From: Deltaproteobacteria bacterium
Lineage (GTDB): Bacteria > Myxococcota_A > UBA9160 > UBA4427
Reading direction: 5' to 3'
DNA length: 64,000 nt
NCBI GenBank assembly: GCA_029261855.1
Contig: JAJDAN010000039.1
Coordinates: forward strand, 124,001 to 188,000
The notes under the pieces are model-generated. The model had not been told where the DNA came from and did not search any database. It was given only the letters and a program-made list of their open reading frames with translations. Positions 7,861 through 17,457 of this stretch are shown piece by piece. Position numbers and translations under genes: made by a program. Position 1 is the first letter of the stretch. The number at the start of each line of letters is the position of its first letter.

Positions 7861-9437
7861 CGCTGGGAACCCGTGGCGCCTCCGACTTCTGGTCCCTGCT
7901 GGAACGGCGCGTCGCCGACACCCCGGACGGGCTCTTCTCGATCGACGAAGACGGACGCCAGCTTTGCTTCGCCGAGTACCGGGAAGCGGCGCTGCGCTGT
8001 GCGGCAGGCCTGGCCGCGCGCGGCATCCAGGCGGACACCCCGGTCTCGTGGATGCTTCCCACCTGGACCGATTCGCTGGTGTTGGTGGCCGCGCTCGCGC
8101 GGCTCGGCGCGCGCCAGAATCCGATCCTGCCAATCTATCGCGGGCGAGAGGTCCGCTTCATCTGCCGTCAGTCGAGCGCTCGCTTCCTGTTCGTCCCGTC
8201 GGTCTTTCGGGGCTTCGACTACGCCGAGATGGCGCGCGAGGTCGTTTCGGAGGGGGGAGCGGAAACGGTCGGGCTCGAAGTCATCGTCGTCGACCCCGGT
8301 GACCGCGAGACCCTGCCCACCGGAGATCCCGCGACACTCCCCGCGGCGCCGCCGCCGGGCGGCTCGGCTGCAGACGCACCCGTGCGTTGGCTCTTCTACA
8401 CGTCGGGCACCACCGCGGACCCCAAAGGTGCGCTCCACAGCGACGCGACCCTGCTCGCGGCCTCTGCCGGCATGGCGGACGTGGTCGATCTGCAGAGCGA
8501 CGACCGCATCGCTCTCGTGTTCCCCCTGACCCACATCGGCGGCATCAACTGGCTGATGGCGGGCCTGCTGGCCGGTGCCGCCCAGCTCGTCGTGCCGGTC
8601 TTCGACCCCGCCACCAGCATCCCCTTTCTCTCGCGCCACGGCGTCACCCAGGCGACGGCGGGAACCGCGTTCCACCAGGCGTACCTCGAGGCCCAGCGCC
8701 GCTCGCCGGGAACGCCTCTCTTCCCGGATGTTCGCTGCTTCCCGGGTGGTGGTGCCCCGAAGCCTCCCCAACTGCATCGGGACGTGCGCAGCGAGCTCGG
8801 CGGCGTGGGCATCGTGTCCGGCTACGGCATGACCGAATGTCCCATCGTCGCCATGAACCGGGTGAGCGACCCCGACGCCAAGCTCGCCCACACCGAGGGC
8901 CGCGCGAACCCGGCGTCCATGCGGATCAAGATCGTGGACGGCAGCGGAAACACGGTGGGTCCGGGACGCGAAGGCGAGGTGCGCGCCCGCGGCCCCCAGC
9001 TCTTCCGGGGCTACCTCGACGACGCACTCAACACAGCGGCCCTCGACGAAGACGGCTACTTCCGCACCGGTGACCTCGGCTACCTCGACGAAGACGGCTT
9101 CATCGTCATCACGGGCCGTCTCAAGGACGTGATCATCCGCAAGGGCGAGAACATCAGCGCCAAGGAGATCGAGGATCTCCTGCACCAGCATCCGAAGGTG
9201 GCGGAAGCGGCGGCCATCGGCTTGCCCGACCCAAAGAGCGGCGAACGCTGCTGCGCGGTCGTGGCCTGTCGCGACGTCGCCGACCCCCTCGGCTTCGACG
9301 AGATGGTCGTCTTCCTGAAACAACGCGAGCTGATGACCCAGAAGATCCCGGAGCAGCTCGAGATCGTCGACGCCCTGCCCCGCAACCCGACGGGCAAGGT
9401 CCTCAAGCAGGAACTGCGAAGCCGCTACGCGACCTGA
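7857..9437 (+). CDS. AMP-forming acyl-CoA ligase
   Basis: 526 aa from a GTG that overlaps the TGA of the upstream ligase by the GTGA arrangement. Adenylate-forming motifs: FYTSGTTADPKG (about residues 180-191), GYGMTECPI (about 321-329), TGDLGYLDEDGFIVITGRLKD, the RKGENISAKEIE hinge, and NPTGKVLKQEL with the catalytic Lys. It is a different subtype from the preceding ligase (short CoA-pocket variant, ENISAKEIE), so the pair probably covers different acids of one pathway. It is convergent with the TetR gene, 34 nt apart. Confidence 0.88.
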   Translation: MTLGTRGASDFWSLLERRVADTPDGLFSIDEDGRQLCFAEYREAALRCAAGLAARGIQADTPVSWMLPTWTDSLVLVAALARLGARQNPILPIYRGREVRFICRQSSARFLFVPSVFRGFDYAEMAREVVSEGGAETVGLEVIVVDPGDRETLPTGDPATLPAAPPPGGSAADAPVRWLFYTSGTTADPKGALHSDATLLAASAGMADVVDLQSDDRIALVFPLTHIGGINWLMAGLLAGAAQLVVPVFDPATSIPFLSRHGVTQATAGTAFHQAYLEAQRRSPGTPLFPDVRCFPGGGAPKPPQLHRDVRSELGGVGIVSGYGMTECPIVAMNRVSDPDAKLAHTEGRANPASMRIKIVDGSGNTVGPGREGEVRARGPQLFRGYLDDALNTAALDEDGYFRTGDLGYLDEDGFIVITGRLKDVIIRKGENISAKEIEDLLHQHPKVAEAAAIGLPDPKSGERCCAVVACRDVADPLGFDEMVVFLKQRELMTQKIPEQLEIVDALPRNPTGKVLKQELRSRYAT

Positions 9438-9471
9438 TCGCGCGTGCAGCACCGGTTGGTGGGGGCGTTCG

Positions 9472-10086
9472 CTACCGGCCGGGCGCGATGCCTGAAAGCG
9501 CCATGTCCACCATGGGCCCGACCATGCGCGGGTTCAGCCGGCCGCCCTTGAAGAACAGGCTGACCGCGATGGGTCCGACCACCAGGTCCGCAGCCAGCTC
9601 GACATCCGTGTCCGCGGCGAGCTCGCCGCGAGCCACGGCTCGCTCGAAGGCCTCGATGAGCGGCTGGCGCCGGCCCTTGCTGACCGGCTCGAACAACTCG
9701 GACAGCTCCGGGTTGTGGGCTCGTTCGCCCGCCAGGCTCGGCAACACGGCAGATAGCGGCGTCGAGTTGAACGCTTGCAGATAGGACCTCAGCATCTTCT
9801 TCAGATCTTCGGCGAGGGTCCCTGTATCTACAGGTTCGAAGCCCGGAAGTTGGCCGAACGCTTCGACGACCAGGGGGAGCTTCGAGGGCCAACGTCGGTA
9901 GATCGTCGCCTTGCCGACCCCTGCACGGCTCGCGACACCTTCCACGGTCATGGCCGAGAACCCCACCTCGACGAGCAGCTCGAGGGTGGCGTCGAGGATG
10001 GCCTTGTGGGCCTCTTCGCTGCGGGGGCGGCCCGCCGTCGCGGACGAGTTCGTCGAGGCCTGAGATGAGTTCTCGTTCGTGCTCAT
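9472..10086 (-). CDS. TetR-family transcriptional regulator
   Basis: 204 aa. A Ser/Thr-rich leader of about 20 residues precedes a TetR helix-turn-helix (about residues 26-72; recognition part GVGKATIYRRWPSK). The C-terminal ligand/dimer domain is helical and diverged. It is transcribed away from the cytochrome P450 gene, and the shared intergenic region holds operator-like site S2. TetR proteins in such places usually repress the divergent catabolic genes and release DNA on binding an acyl-CoA or substrate. The ligand here is unknown. Confidence 0.88.
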   Translation of the reverse strand: MSTNENSSQASTNSSATAGRPRSEEAHKAILDATLELLVEVGFSAMTVEGVASRAGVGKATIYRRWPSKLPLVVEAFGQLPGFEPVDTGTLAEDLKKMLRSYLQAFNSTPLSAVLPSLAGERAHNPELSELFEPVSKGRRQPLIEAFERAVARGELAADTDVELAADLVVGPIAVSLFFKGGRLNPRMVGPMVDMALSGIAPGR

Positions 10087-10133
10087 GAGCGGGATCCGAG
10101 TGAATTCGGCACCCTGGAACGCGCCAGGGAAGG

Positions 10134-10160
10134 CATTACGATACTATACGTTCCGTTCCT
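10134..10160. promoter_or_regulatory. Operator-like site S2 in the TetR/P450 intergenic region
   Basis: CATTACGATACTATACGTTCCG lies within this span, in the 119-nt divergent region. It shares the CATTACGATAC start with S1 and the ATACGTT-CGT core with the perfect palindrome S3 at 32337-32353. It could serve as TetR autoregulatory and P450 operator. AT-rich TACGAT and TATACG inside it could act as -10 elements. Confidence 0.5.
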
Positions 10161-10205
10161 TTTCATGCCTCCGCGCCCCGCGCCCGGACCCAGGAGCCTA
10201 CGAAC

Positions 10206-11390
10206 ATGGCCAGCCAAACGGTCGAATACGATCCCTTCTCCGCGGAGGTGATGAACGACCCGGGTCCGATCTACAAGCGCATGCGCGACGAAGCACCCGC
10301 CTACTACAACGAGAAGTGGGACTGCTGGGCGCTGTCGCGATTCGCGGACATCTGGCGCGCCTCCGCTGACATCAAGCACTTCACCGCCGCCAAGGGCACG
10401 ACGTCCGCTCACCTGCTCACCAAGGTGCAGCCGGTCACCCCGATGCTGAACCTGATGGACCCCCCGGAGCATTCGAAGCTTCGTTCCGCGATGCGCGCGT
10501 ACTTCGCGGCACCCGAAGTCGCGCCGCTCGAGTCCATGATCCGGCAGATGGCTCGAGACAGCCTCGCCGCGGCCCGGGACGCGGGCGGGCTCGACGCCAT
10601 GGGGGACTACTCGTCACTCATCGCCGTGACCGTCGCGTGCAAGGTGAACGGCCTGCCCGTCGAAGACGGCGCGCTCCTCAACGATCTGGTCTGGCGCTTC
10701 TTCGCCCGGGAAGAGGGCACCGAGGGCATGACGGCGGACGGCCTCGCCGCCTTCGGCGAGCTGGACGCCTACTTCCGCAAGCTGATCGCCGAGCGGCGCA
10801 AGAAGCCCGGCCCCGATTCCGTGCTGCAGACCCTTCTCACCACCGAGGTGGGGGGTGAGAAGCTCGACGACGCCGCCATCTCGTCGCACCTCGCCATGCT
10901 GATCATCGGTGGCTCCGAGACCTTCCCCAAGACCTTCGCGAACATCGCCCGCCGGCTGGCCGAGCATCCGGACCAGCGCGCCGAGTGTGTTGCGGACCCG
11001 TCGCTGCTGCCCGACGCCTTCACGGAGGGCCTGCGCTACGACATGCCGACCCAGTTCCTGTGCCGATCGGTCACCAAGGAGATCGAGTTCCACGGCAAGA
11101 CGATGAAGCCGGGCCAGCCCGTCCTCTTCCTCTACCCGTCGGGCAACCACGACGACCGCGAGTTCGAGAACCCGGAAATCTTCGACATCCATCGCAAGCC
11201 GGCGCGCATCCTGTCCTTCGGCTACGGCGCGCATTCGTGCATCGGCATCAACGTGGCACGCCTCGAGGCCAAGGTGTGTCTCGAAGAGCTGCTGGCGGTC
11301 GCCCCGGACTATCAGCTCGACCTCGACAACGCCGAGCGCCTGGTGACCGATTTCGTCCAGGGCTACGCGAAGTTCCCGATCACCTTCTAG
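10206..11390 (+). CDS. Cytochrome P450
   Basis: 394 aa soluble bacterial P450. I-helix oxygen-activation motif GGSETFPKT (about residues 235-243), ExxR as EGLR (274-277), and heme-binding FGYGAHSCIG (338-347) with Cys345 as thiolate ligand. There is no membrane anchor. It would hydroxylate a hydrophobic substrate with electrons from a ferredoxin/reductase that is not encoded nearby. The neighbours (TetR, acyl-CoA ligases) suggest a lipid, terpenoid or sterol side chain. A CCAGGAG ribosome site lies about 10 nt before the ATG. Confidence 0.92.
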   Translation: MASQTVEYDPFSAEVMNDPGPIYKRMRDEAPAYYNEKWDCWALSRFADIWRASADIKHFTAAKGTTSAHLLTKVQPVTPMLNLMDPPEHSKLRSAMRAYFAAPEVAPLESMIRQMARDSLAAARDAGGLDAMGDYSSLIAVTVACKVNGLPVEDGALLNDLVWRFFAREEGTEGMTADGLAAFGELDAYFRKLIAERRKKPGPDSVLQTLLTTEVGGEKLDDAAISSHLAMLIIGGSETFPKTFANIARRLAEHPDQRAECVADPSLLPDAFTEGLRYDMPTQFLCRSVTKEIEFHGKTMKPGQPVLFLYPSGNHDDREFENPEIFDIHRKPARILSFGYGAHSCIGINVARLEAKVCLEELLAVAPDYQLDLDNAERLVTDFVQGYAKFPITF

Positions 11391-11416
11391 CCAGCCGCCT
11401 CGTCCGGGCGCCGGTC

Positions 11417-12949
11417 ATGACCTCGATCGCCGAACACATCGCCGAACACGCAGCCGCCCGCCCCGAAGCGGCTGCGTACCTCTGCGCGGACGAGCGCATG
11501 AGCTGGTCGGAGTACGACGCGCGCTCCAACGCCGTCGCCGCCCATCTCGTCCAGCAGGACTTCGCGCCCGGTGACCGCGTCGCCGTGCTGCTGCCCGACG
11601 GCCCGGCGGTCCATTGCGCGCTGGTCGGCTGCGAGAAGGCGGGCGTGGTGGCGGTCGGAATCGGCCCCCGTGCCGGCTACAAGGAAATCGAGCACCTGCT
11701 CCGCAAGACCGGCGCGACCGGTTTCTGGACGCAGCCGACCCACGAAGGCCGCGAGGTCGCGGACTTCGTCGCGGATCTCAACCGCGCCGGCGGAGACGTC
11801 CGGCATCTCGTCGACGGAGCGGAAGGCCCGGGTGTGGCGACGCGCGTCCGGGACCGCTGGATCGGCGCCGACGATGTCTTCCTGCTGAACTCGACGTCGG
11901 GAACCACGGGCATGCCCAAGGTGGTCGTGCACGACCAACGGCGGTGGTTCGCCTTCCACGAACTGGCGGTCGCGACCGGCGCGCTTTCCGGCGATGACGT
12001 GTTCATGAGCGTGGTCCCGGCGCCCTTCGGCTTCGGCATCTGGACCAGCCACGTGACGCCGACCCTGTTGGGCGTGCCCACCGTCGTCCAGGCGCGTTTC
12101 TCGGCGGAAGACACTCTCGCCGCGATCGCTCGCCACCGGGTCAGCGTGCTGGCGGCGGTCTCGACCCAGTTCGTGATGCTGCTCGAGTCCGAGGCCTTCG
12201 CGACGGCTGATCTGTCGAGTCTGCGCGTGCTGTACACCGGCGGCGAAGTCGTCCCCTATGCCCGGGCAGCGGAATTCGAGGATCGCAGCGGCGCCGCCGT
12301 CTTGCAGTTCTACGGCTCGAACGAGACCGGCGCCGTCAGCGGCACGAGCCTGGACGACGACCGCGAGCGCCGGCTTCGCAGCTCGGGGCGCGTCATCCCC
12401 GAAATGCAGGTCCGACTCTTCGACGAAACGGGCCAGGACGTGACCGCCAGCGGACGCGGGCAGCCTGGGTGCAAGGGCCCCACGCTGAGCCGCGGCTACT
12501 GGGACGATGCCGAGGCCAACGCGCAGCTCATTCGCAAGGACGGCTGGATGATGCTCGGTGATGTCGTCACCCTCGATGGCGACGGCACCCTCTGCGTCGT
12601 CGGACGCACAGACGACTTCATCATCCGCGGCGGCAAGAACATCAGCGGGCCTGCCGTCGAACAGGAGGTCGCGACCCATCCCGCCGTCGCCCTGGCGGCC
12701 GCCGTGGCGATGCCGGACCCGATCTTCGGCGAGCGCGTCTGCGTCTACGTCGAGCTGCGCCCGGGAACCAGCCTGGACCTCGACGAACTCGTCGCCCACC
12801 TGCGGTCGAGGCAGGTCTCGAAGGAGAGCCTGCCCGAGCGCCTCGAGGTACTGGACGCCCTGCCCCGTGGATCCGGCGGCAAGGTCGCCAAGCAGAAGCT
12901 GCGCGAAGACATTCGCGCAAAGCTCTCGTCGGCTGCGGGGCTGGCCTGA
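11417..12949 (+). CDS. AMP-forming acyl-CoA/aryl-CoA ligase
   Basis: 510 aa from the ATG at 11417, 27 nt after the P450 stop. Motifs: TSGTTGMPKVVVHD (about residues 159-172), YGSNETGAVSG (about 298-308), GWMMLGDVVTLDGDGTL, GRTDDFIIRGGKNISGPAVE, and GSGGKVAKQKLRED with the catalytic Lys. The NET form of the A5 motif departs from the common GxTE and occurs in long-chain and aryl-acid ligase subgroups. Position directly behind the P450 suggests it activates the acid made after hydroxylation. The exact substrate is unknown. Confidence 0.87.
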   Translation: MTSIAEHIAEHAAARPEAAAYLCADERMSWSEYDARSNAVAAHLVQQDFAPGDRVAVLLPDGPAVHCALVGCEKAGVVAVGIGPRAGYKEIEHLLRKTGATGFWTQPTHEGREVADFVADLNRAGGDVRHLVDGAEGPGVATRVRDRWIGADDVFLLNSTSGTTGMPKVVVHDQRRWFAFHELAVATGALSGDDVFMSVVPAPFGFGIWTSHVTPTLLGVPTVVQARFSAEDTLAAIARHRVSVLAAVSTQFVMLLESEAFATADLSSLRVLYTGGEVVPYARAAEFEDRSGAAVLQFYGSNETGAVSGTSLDDDRERRLRSSGRVIPEMQVRLFDETGQDVTASGRGQPGCKGPTLSRGYWDDAEANAQLIRKDGWMMLGDVVTLDGDGTLCVVGRTDDFIIRGGKNISGPAVEQEVATHPAVALAAAVAMPDPIFGERVCVYVELRPGTSLDLDELVAHLRSRQVSKESLPERLEVLDALPRGSGGKVAKQKLREDIRAKLSSAAGLA

Positions 12950-12962
12950 AGACGAGGCCCGG

Positions 12963-13004
12963 TCAGGCGCCGAAGCGATCGATCAGTGCCCGAAGCGATC
13001 TATC
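12963..13004. repeat. 20-bp imperfect tandem duplication spanning the epimerase stop codon
   Basis: Read on the minus strand, GCACTGATAGATCGCTTCGG is followed at once by GCACTGATCGATCGCTTCGG, differing at one base. The first copy encodes the present C-terminus ALIDRFG. The second copy begins inside the current stop region and would encode the same residues with the ending FGA and a TGA 20 nt later. Confidence 0.85.
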
Positions 13005-14059
13005 AGTGCATCCTCGAACCCGAAGTCGAAGGCCAGGCTCTCGTCCAGGCCTTCCTGCTGCATCCATTCCCAGGTCTGCTGCACGGCGCTGCGGAAGGTG
13101 TACTCGGGCGCCCAGCCCGTGTCCTCCTTCAAGCGCTCGATGCTGAACAGGACGCTGCGGTTCCAGTGGTGCAGGTGCGGGGCGAGTCGCTGCAAGATCC
13201 GCTGCACGCCGAAGAGCGCACGCTCCCGTGCCTCCTGGTTGCTGCGGATGTCGATCTTGACCTGCATGCCGCCTCCGCCCAGGTCCTCGCGTCCGGCATA
13301 GAGATCGTCCATGAACGCCGCCGGCAGGAAGATCTTCTCGGGGCTCACACCCACGACCTCGGCGAAGGTGTCGACGTAGCCCTCGTCCGAGTAGTAGTCG
13401 CTTCCCGTCAGGTTGTAGCGGCGCCCGAAGGTGCGCGGGTTCTGCATCATCGCGCACAACGCGCGCGCCTGGTCCTCCACGTGTCCCACCTGACCGAGAG
13501 TCGTGCCGTCGCCAGGGATCAGGACCTTCCGGCCCTTCGCAAGGCGGACGAACATGCGCTGCTCGCGGTCCGGGATGATGTTGCGCGGGCCGAACACCAT
13601 CGAGTACGCGGTGATCGATGCCGGAAAGCCCCGCTCGCGGTGTTCGCGAACGAGGATGTCCTCGCACAGCAGCTTCCCCATGCCGTAGTCGTTCTGGGCG
13701 TCGCTGCGGTCGACGGGATCGTTCTCCGTGATCGGCAGGCGGTTCGACGCCGCATAGATGACCGTCGAGCTCGCGAACACATAGTGGCCGCAGCGGCCGC
13801 GAAACAGATCCACCATGAGCTGGACGTCGTCGGGCCGATAGGCGCTGACGTCGTGGATGCAGTCGAACTCGAGCCCGCCCAGGGTCGCGCGCATGGCCGC
13901 GTGGTCCGTGCGGTCGCAGATCAGCCGCGAAATCGATGCGGGCAGGGGCGCCTCAGTCTTCCCGCGGTTCAGGATCGTGACGTCGTGCCCGCGACGCACC
14001 AGCTCCCGAACCAGCGCGTAGCCATTGAACTGCGTGCCGCCCATCACGAGGACCTTCAT
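12983..14059 (-). CDS. NAD-dependent epimerase/dehydratase (extended SDR)
   Basis: 358 aa. The N-terminal Rossmann motif is [14 protein letters not shown] (about residues 7-20), with ILNRGK marking the cofactor loop, and DYGMGK (YxxxK) is the catalytic pair. The fold matches nucleotide-sugar epimerases and the atypical SDRs related to CSP41. The substrate cannot be assigned. The 3' end carries a recent 20-bp duplication that replaced the last residue (ending FGH instead of FGA). It is convergent with the acyl-CoA ligase and divergent from ilvD. Confidence 0.82.
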   Translation of the reverse strand: MKVLVMGGTQFNGYALVRELVRRGHDVTILNRGKTEAPLPASISRLICDRTDHAAMRATLGGLEFDCIHDVSAYRPDDVQLMVDLFRGRCGHYVFASSTVIYAASNRLPITENDPVDRSDAQNDYGMGKLLCEDILVREHRERGFPASITAYSMVFGPRNIIPDREQRMFVRLAKGRKVLIPGDGTTLGQVGHVEDQARALCAMMQNPRTFGRRYNLTGSDYYSDEGYVDTFAEVVGVSPEKIFLPAAFMDDLYAGREDLGGGGMQVKIDIRSNQEARERALFGVQRILQRLAPHLHHWNRSVLFSIERLKEDTGWAPEYTFRSAVQQTWEWMQQEGLDESLAFDFGFEDALIDRFGH

Positions 14060-14102
14060 GCCATCACACCTCCCGACTGTCGTCTGAGGGCGTGAGGGTA
14101 GC

Positions 14103-14108
14103 TACACT
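14103..14108 (+). promoter_or_regulatory. Leaderless-type -10 box (TACACT) for ilvD
   Basis: TACACT ends 7 nt before the ATG at 14116, in a 56-nt divergent gap with no Shine-Dalgarno sequence before the start. Confidence 0.5.
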
Positions 14109-14115
14109 GCCTGCC

Positions 14116-15984
14116 ATGTCGGGCCCCGGATATCGAAGTCGCAGAACCACCCACGGTCGCAACATGGCCGGCGCGCGCGCCCTCTGGCGCGCGACAGGGA
14201 TGACGGACGCCGATTTCGGCAAGCCGATCATCGCGATCGCCAACAGCTTCACCCAGTTCGTGCCGGGCCACGTCCACCTGCACGACGTCGGACAGCGGGT
14301 CCGCAAGGTGATCCAGGACGCCGGCGGCCACGCCGCCGAGTTCAACACCATCGCCGTGGACGACGGCATCGCCATGGGCCACGACGGCATGCTGTACTCG
14401 CTCCCCAGTCGCGACCTGATCGCCGACTCGGTCGAGTACATGGTGCAGGCCCACGTGGCGGACGCCCTCGTCTGTATTTCGAACTGCGACAAGATCACGC
14501 CGGGCATGCTGCTCGCCAGCCTGCGCCTGAACATCCCGACCATCTTCGTGACCGGCGGGCCCATGGAAGCGGGCAAGGGGCAAGGCACCCGCGACCGTGA
14601 AGGCAAGCCGCTGTCCCTGAACTTGATCGACCCCATGATCGCTGCCGGCGACGACAGCGTGAGCGACGCCGAGGTCGACTTCCTCGAGCGCTCCGCCTGC
14701 CCCACCTGCGGCTCGTGCAGCGGAATGTTCACTGCCAACAGCATGAACTGCCTGGCCGAGGCCATCGGCCTGGCGCTGCCGAGCAACGGGACCATCGTCG
14801 CCACCCATGCGCGCCGCTGGGAACTCTTCGAAGAGGCCGGTCGGCGCATCGTATCCCTGGCCGAGCGCTACTACGTGGAGGGGGACGAGTCGGTGCTGCC
14901 CCGCAGCATCGCGACCTTCGACGCCTTCGAGAACGCCATGACCGTCGACATCGCCATGGGCGGGTCCACGAATACCATCCTGCATCTGCTCGCCGCAGCC
15001 GAGGAAGCGAACGTCGACTTCCGCATGCACCACATGGACGAGCTGTCCCGGCGCGTACCCCACCTCTGCAAGGTCGCGCCGTCGACTCCGGACTATCACA
15101 TCGAGGACGTGCACCGGGCCGGTGGGATCTTCACCCTGCTCGGCGCCCTCGACCGCGCCGGCCTCATCCACCGGGACGTCCCCACCGTGCACAGCGCGAG
15201 TCTCGGCGAGGCCATCGACACCCACGACATTCGACGGCCCACCGCCAAGCAGGTCGCTCGCGACTTCGCGCTGGCGGCTCCCGGCGGTATCCGCACCACG
15301 GAAGCCTTCTCCCAGGACACCTACTTCGACAGCGTCGACGACGACGGCGAGCGCGGCTGCATCCGCGAGAAGGAATTCGCCTACAGCCAGGACGGCGGGC
15401 TCGCGGTGCTGTTCGGGAACATCGCGCGCGACGGCTGCGTGGTGAAGACCGCCGGCGTCGACGAATCGATCCTCCGTTTCGACGGGCGCGCGCGTGTCTA
15501 CGAGTCCCAGGACGCGGCCGTCGAGGCCATCCTCGGCAACCAGATCGAGCCCGGCGACGTCATCCTGGTGGTCTACGAAGGGCCCAAGGGAGGACCCGGG
15601 ATGCAGGAGATGCTGTACCCGACGTCCTACATCAAGTCCAAGGGTCTCGGGAAGCAGTGCGCCCTGGTCACGGACGGCCGCTTCAGCGGCGGCTCCTCCG
15701 GGCTCGTGATCGGCCACGTCTCTCCCGAAGCCGCCGAGGGCGGCGAGATCGGTCTCGTCGAAGAAGGCGACCGCATCGAGATCGACATCCCCAATCGCTC
15801 GATCACCCTGGCCGTCGACGACGCCGAACTCGAGCGCCGTCGCACCGCGATGGACGCGCGGTCGGACGGGTGGAAACCGGGGCCCCGCCCGCGCCAGGTA
15901 TCCGCAGCCCTTCGCGCCTACGCGCTGCTCACCACCAGCGCGGCCCGCGGTGCCGTCCGAGACGTCTCCCAACTCGAGCGCTGA
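14116..15984 (+). CDS. ilvD: Dihydroxy-acid dehydratase
   Basis: 622 aa, matching the long bacterial IlvD form. It dehydrates 2,3-dihydroxy-isovalerate and -methylvalerate to the 2-keto acids of valine and isoleucine synthesis and needs an Fe-S cluster. Visible motifs are [18 protein letters not shown] near the N-terminus, [12 protein letters not shown] (Cys120, Cys124) and [17 protein letters not shown] (Cys195, 198, 201). DHAD residues rather than those of Edd or xylonate dehydratases are seen in the N-terminal block. It starts a long forward run of transport genes, which is an unusual setting for ilvD. Confidence 0.93.
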   Translation: MSGPGYRSRRTTHGRNMAGARALWRATGMTDADFGKPIIAIANSFTQFVPGHVHLHDVGQRVRKVIQDAGGHAAEFNTIAVDDGIAMGHDGMLYSLPSRDLIADSVEYMVQAHVADALVCISNCDKITPGMLLASLRLNIPTIFVTGGPMEAGKGQGTRDREGKPLSLNLIDPMIAAGDDSVSDAEVDFLERSACPTCGSCSGMFTANSMNCLAEAIGLALPSNGTIVATHARRWELFEEAGRRIVSLAERYYVEGDESVLPRSIATFDAFENAMTVDIAMGGSTNTILHLLAAAEEANVDFRMHHMDELSRRVPHLCKVAPSTPDYHIEDVHRAGGIFTLLGALDRAGLIHRDVPTVHSASLGEAIDTHDIRRPTAKQVARDFALAAPGGIRTTEAFSQDTYFDSVDDDGERGCIREKEFAYSQDGGLAVLFGNIARDGCVVKTAGVDESILRFDGRARVYESQDAAVEAILGNQIEPGDVILVVYEGPKGGPGMQEMLYPTSYIKSKGLGKQCALVTDGRFSGGSSGLVIGHVSPEAAEGGEIGLVEEGDRIEIDIPNRSITLAVDDAELERRRTAMDARSDGWKPGPRPRQVSAALRAYALLTTSAARGAVRDVSQLER

Positions 15985-15992
15985 CACGCCGC

Positions 15993-17453
15993 ATGTCCGA
16001 AACACCCGCTCGGCCCGGGCCGATCCGCTGGATTTCCGTCGGCGCCTTCGTGGCCTGGGCGTGCCTGTTCGCGACGACCTACGGCTATGCGCCCGGGTTC
16101 GGGCGCGCCTGGGGCTTCAATCTGCTCGCCTACCTCCCCGAGTGGTTCGCGTGGGGAACGACGGCATTCGCCCTCGTGATGACGACGGACGAGGCCCGTC
16201 GCGGAGTGATCGCCGCCGGCCGCTGGCTGGGCGCCCGCCTGGCGGCGTTGCCCGCCCCCGCCCAGGGCGCCCTGCTCTTTGCTCTCGCCTTCGGCGTGCT
16301 GTGGCTGCTCCGTCAGCGCGTGCAACCCGGTGATGCCGAAATCACGATCCTGGTGCTCGCACAGCCCAGTCGGCCGGCCTTCCCGGAAACCGGCGGCACC
16401 TGGCTGCTGACCCAGCTCTTCTCGCTGGCCGGGGCCAGCGGTTGGAACACGCTCGGGTTCCTTCAGGCCGTGCTGTGCGCGACGGGCGCGGGGGCCGTGC
16501 TGTTCGTGACCCGCGCCGCGCGGATGGCTGCGCCCGAAGGTCGCGCCACCGTCGCCGTCGCCTTGCTGGCGTTCTCCGGCGGCGTCGGCGCCGCGATCGC
16601 GGGACGGATCGACGTCCAGGTCCTCTCGATCGCCGCGGCGGGGGTGTACTTCTGGGCCGGGCTCCGACATCTCTCGGGCCGCCCGGGCGTGATGACGCCG
16701 GCGCTTGCGCTGGGGGTCCTCGTATGGCTCGAGCCCTTCGCCCTGGTCCTGATCCCGAGTCTGCTGTGGATTTCGAGAGGCCGCGGCGCGCGGCACCTCG
16801 TCGCTGCGCTGGGCCTCGCTCTACTGCCCCTCGCATTGCACATCGCCTTCCTGCTGGCCGTCAATCCAAAGGATCTCTCCGCGGCAACGGTGGTACTGCG
16901 CGCGCTGGGCTCCGCCCGGGGCTGGGTCGGTCTCCCCGGCGTCGCATCCGGGCTCGGCACGGACTACGTCCTCGGCAGCGCCGGGCACCTGAAGTACCTG
17001 GCGAACGCGATCTTCGTCCTGGCAGGCGGCGCCTTTGTCGTGGCAGGCGGCGCCTTCGTCGTGGCAGGCGGCGCCGGGCTCGTCGCCACCCACCGCTGGA
17101 AGCTCGTTGCGGATGCGCCGAGCGTGTTCCTGTCGGTGGCTGCGGCGGGGCTCGTGGTGGCAACCGTGCTGACGCGCCCGTCGTGGGGCCCCTGGGACTG
17201 GGACCTGTTTGGGATCACCGGCGTCGCCCTCGCGCTCCTCGCCGGGACACTGCTCGCCCATCTCGCCGATGCGCGGCGCCTCCACATTGCCGTCGCAGTG
17301 GCCAGCCTGCAGCTCTGCTTCCTCGGGATACCGCTGATCGGCCTCGGCTTCGGAACCCGCACCGACGCCGGGCCCTTCTTCGAGAAGCGTTTCGACGCCG
17401 GCCTGTTCCAACGAGATCGGGTGCCCGAACCGCGCATCGCGCCCTGGCTCTGA
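15993..17453 (+). CDS. Multi-pass membrane protein of unknown function
   Basis: 486 aa, starting 8 nt after ilvD. About 10-12 hydrophobic segments cover most of the length, for example around residues 12-35, 80-105, 140-170, 225-260 and 340-430. A polar first loop and a C-terminal cytoplasmic or periplasmic tail (FEKRFDAG...EPRIAPWL) follow. The general plan resembles glycosyltransferase-C-like or polyprenyl-sugar membrane enzymes, but I see no diagnostic motif, so no function is given. A triple 7-residue repeat of the AGGAFVV type occurs in one membrane segment. Confidence 0.75.
   Translation: MSETPARPGPIRWISVGAFVAWACLFATTYGYAPGFGRAWGFNLLAYLPEWFAWGTTAFALVMTTDEARRGVIAAGRWLGARLAALPAPAQGALLFALAFGVLWLLRQRVQPGDAEITILVLAQPSRPAFPETGGTWLLTQLFSLAGASGWNTLGFLQAVLCATGAGAVLFVTRAARMAAPEGRATVAVALLAFSGGVGAAIAGRIDVQVLSIAAAGVYFWAGLRHLSGRPGVMTPALALGVLVWLEPFALVLIPSLLWISRGRGARHLVAALGLALLPLALHIAFLLAVNPKDLSAATVVLRALGSARGWVGLPGVASGLGTDYVLGSAGHLKYLANAIFVLAGGAFVVAGGAFVVAGGAGLVATHRWKLVADAPSVFLSVAAAGLVVATVLTRPSWGPWDWDLFGITGVALALLAGTLLAHLADARRLHIAVAVASLQLCFLGIPLIGLGFGTRTDAGPFFEKRFDAGLFQRDRVPEPRIAPWL
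17020..17082. repeat. 21-bp tandem repeat, three units, inside the membrane-protein gene
   Basis: The unit GGCAGGCGGCGCCTTTGTCG plus T occurs twice almost identically and a third time with a diverged 3' part. It encodes AGGAFVV, AGGAFVV, AGGAGLV. The unit length keeps the reading frame, so the copy number could vary without breaking the protein. Confidence 0.85.
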
Positions 17454-17457
17454 ACGG

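Noticed and set aside
17020-17082. CRISPR-like array
   Set aside because: The repeats are contiguous 21-bp coding units without spacers. No cas genes are present in the window.
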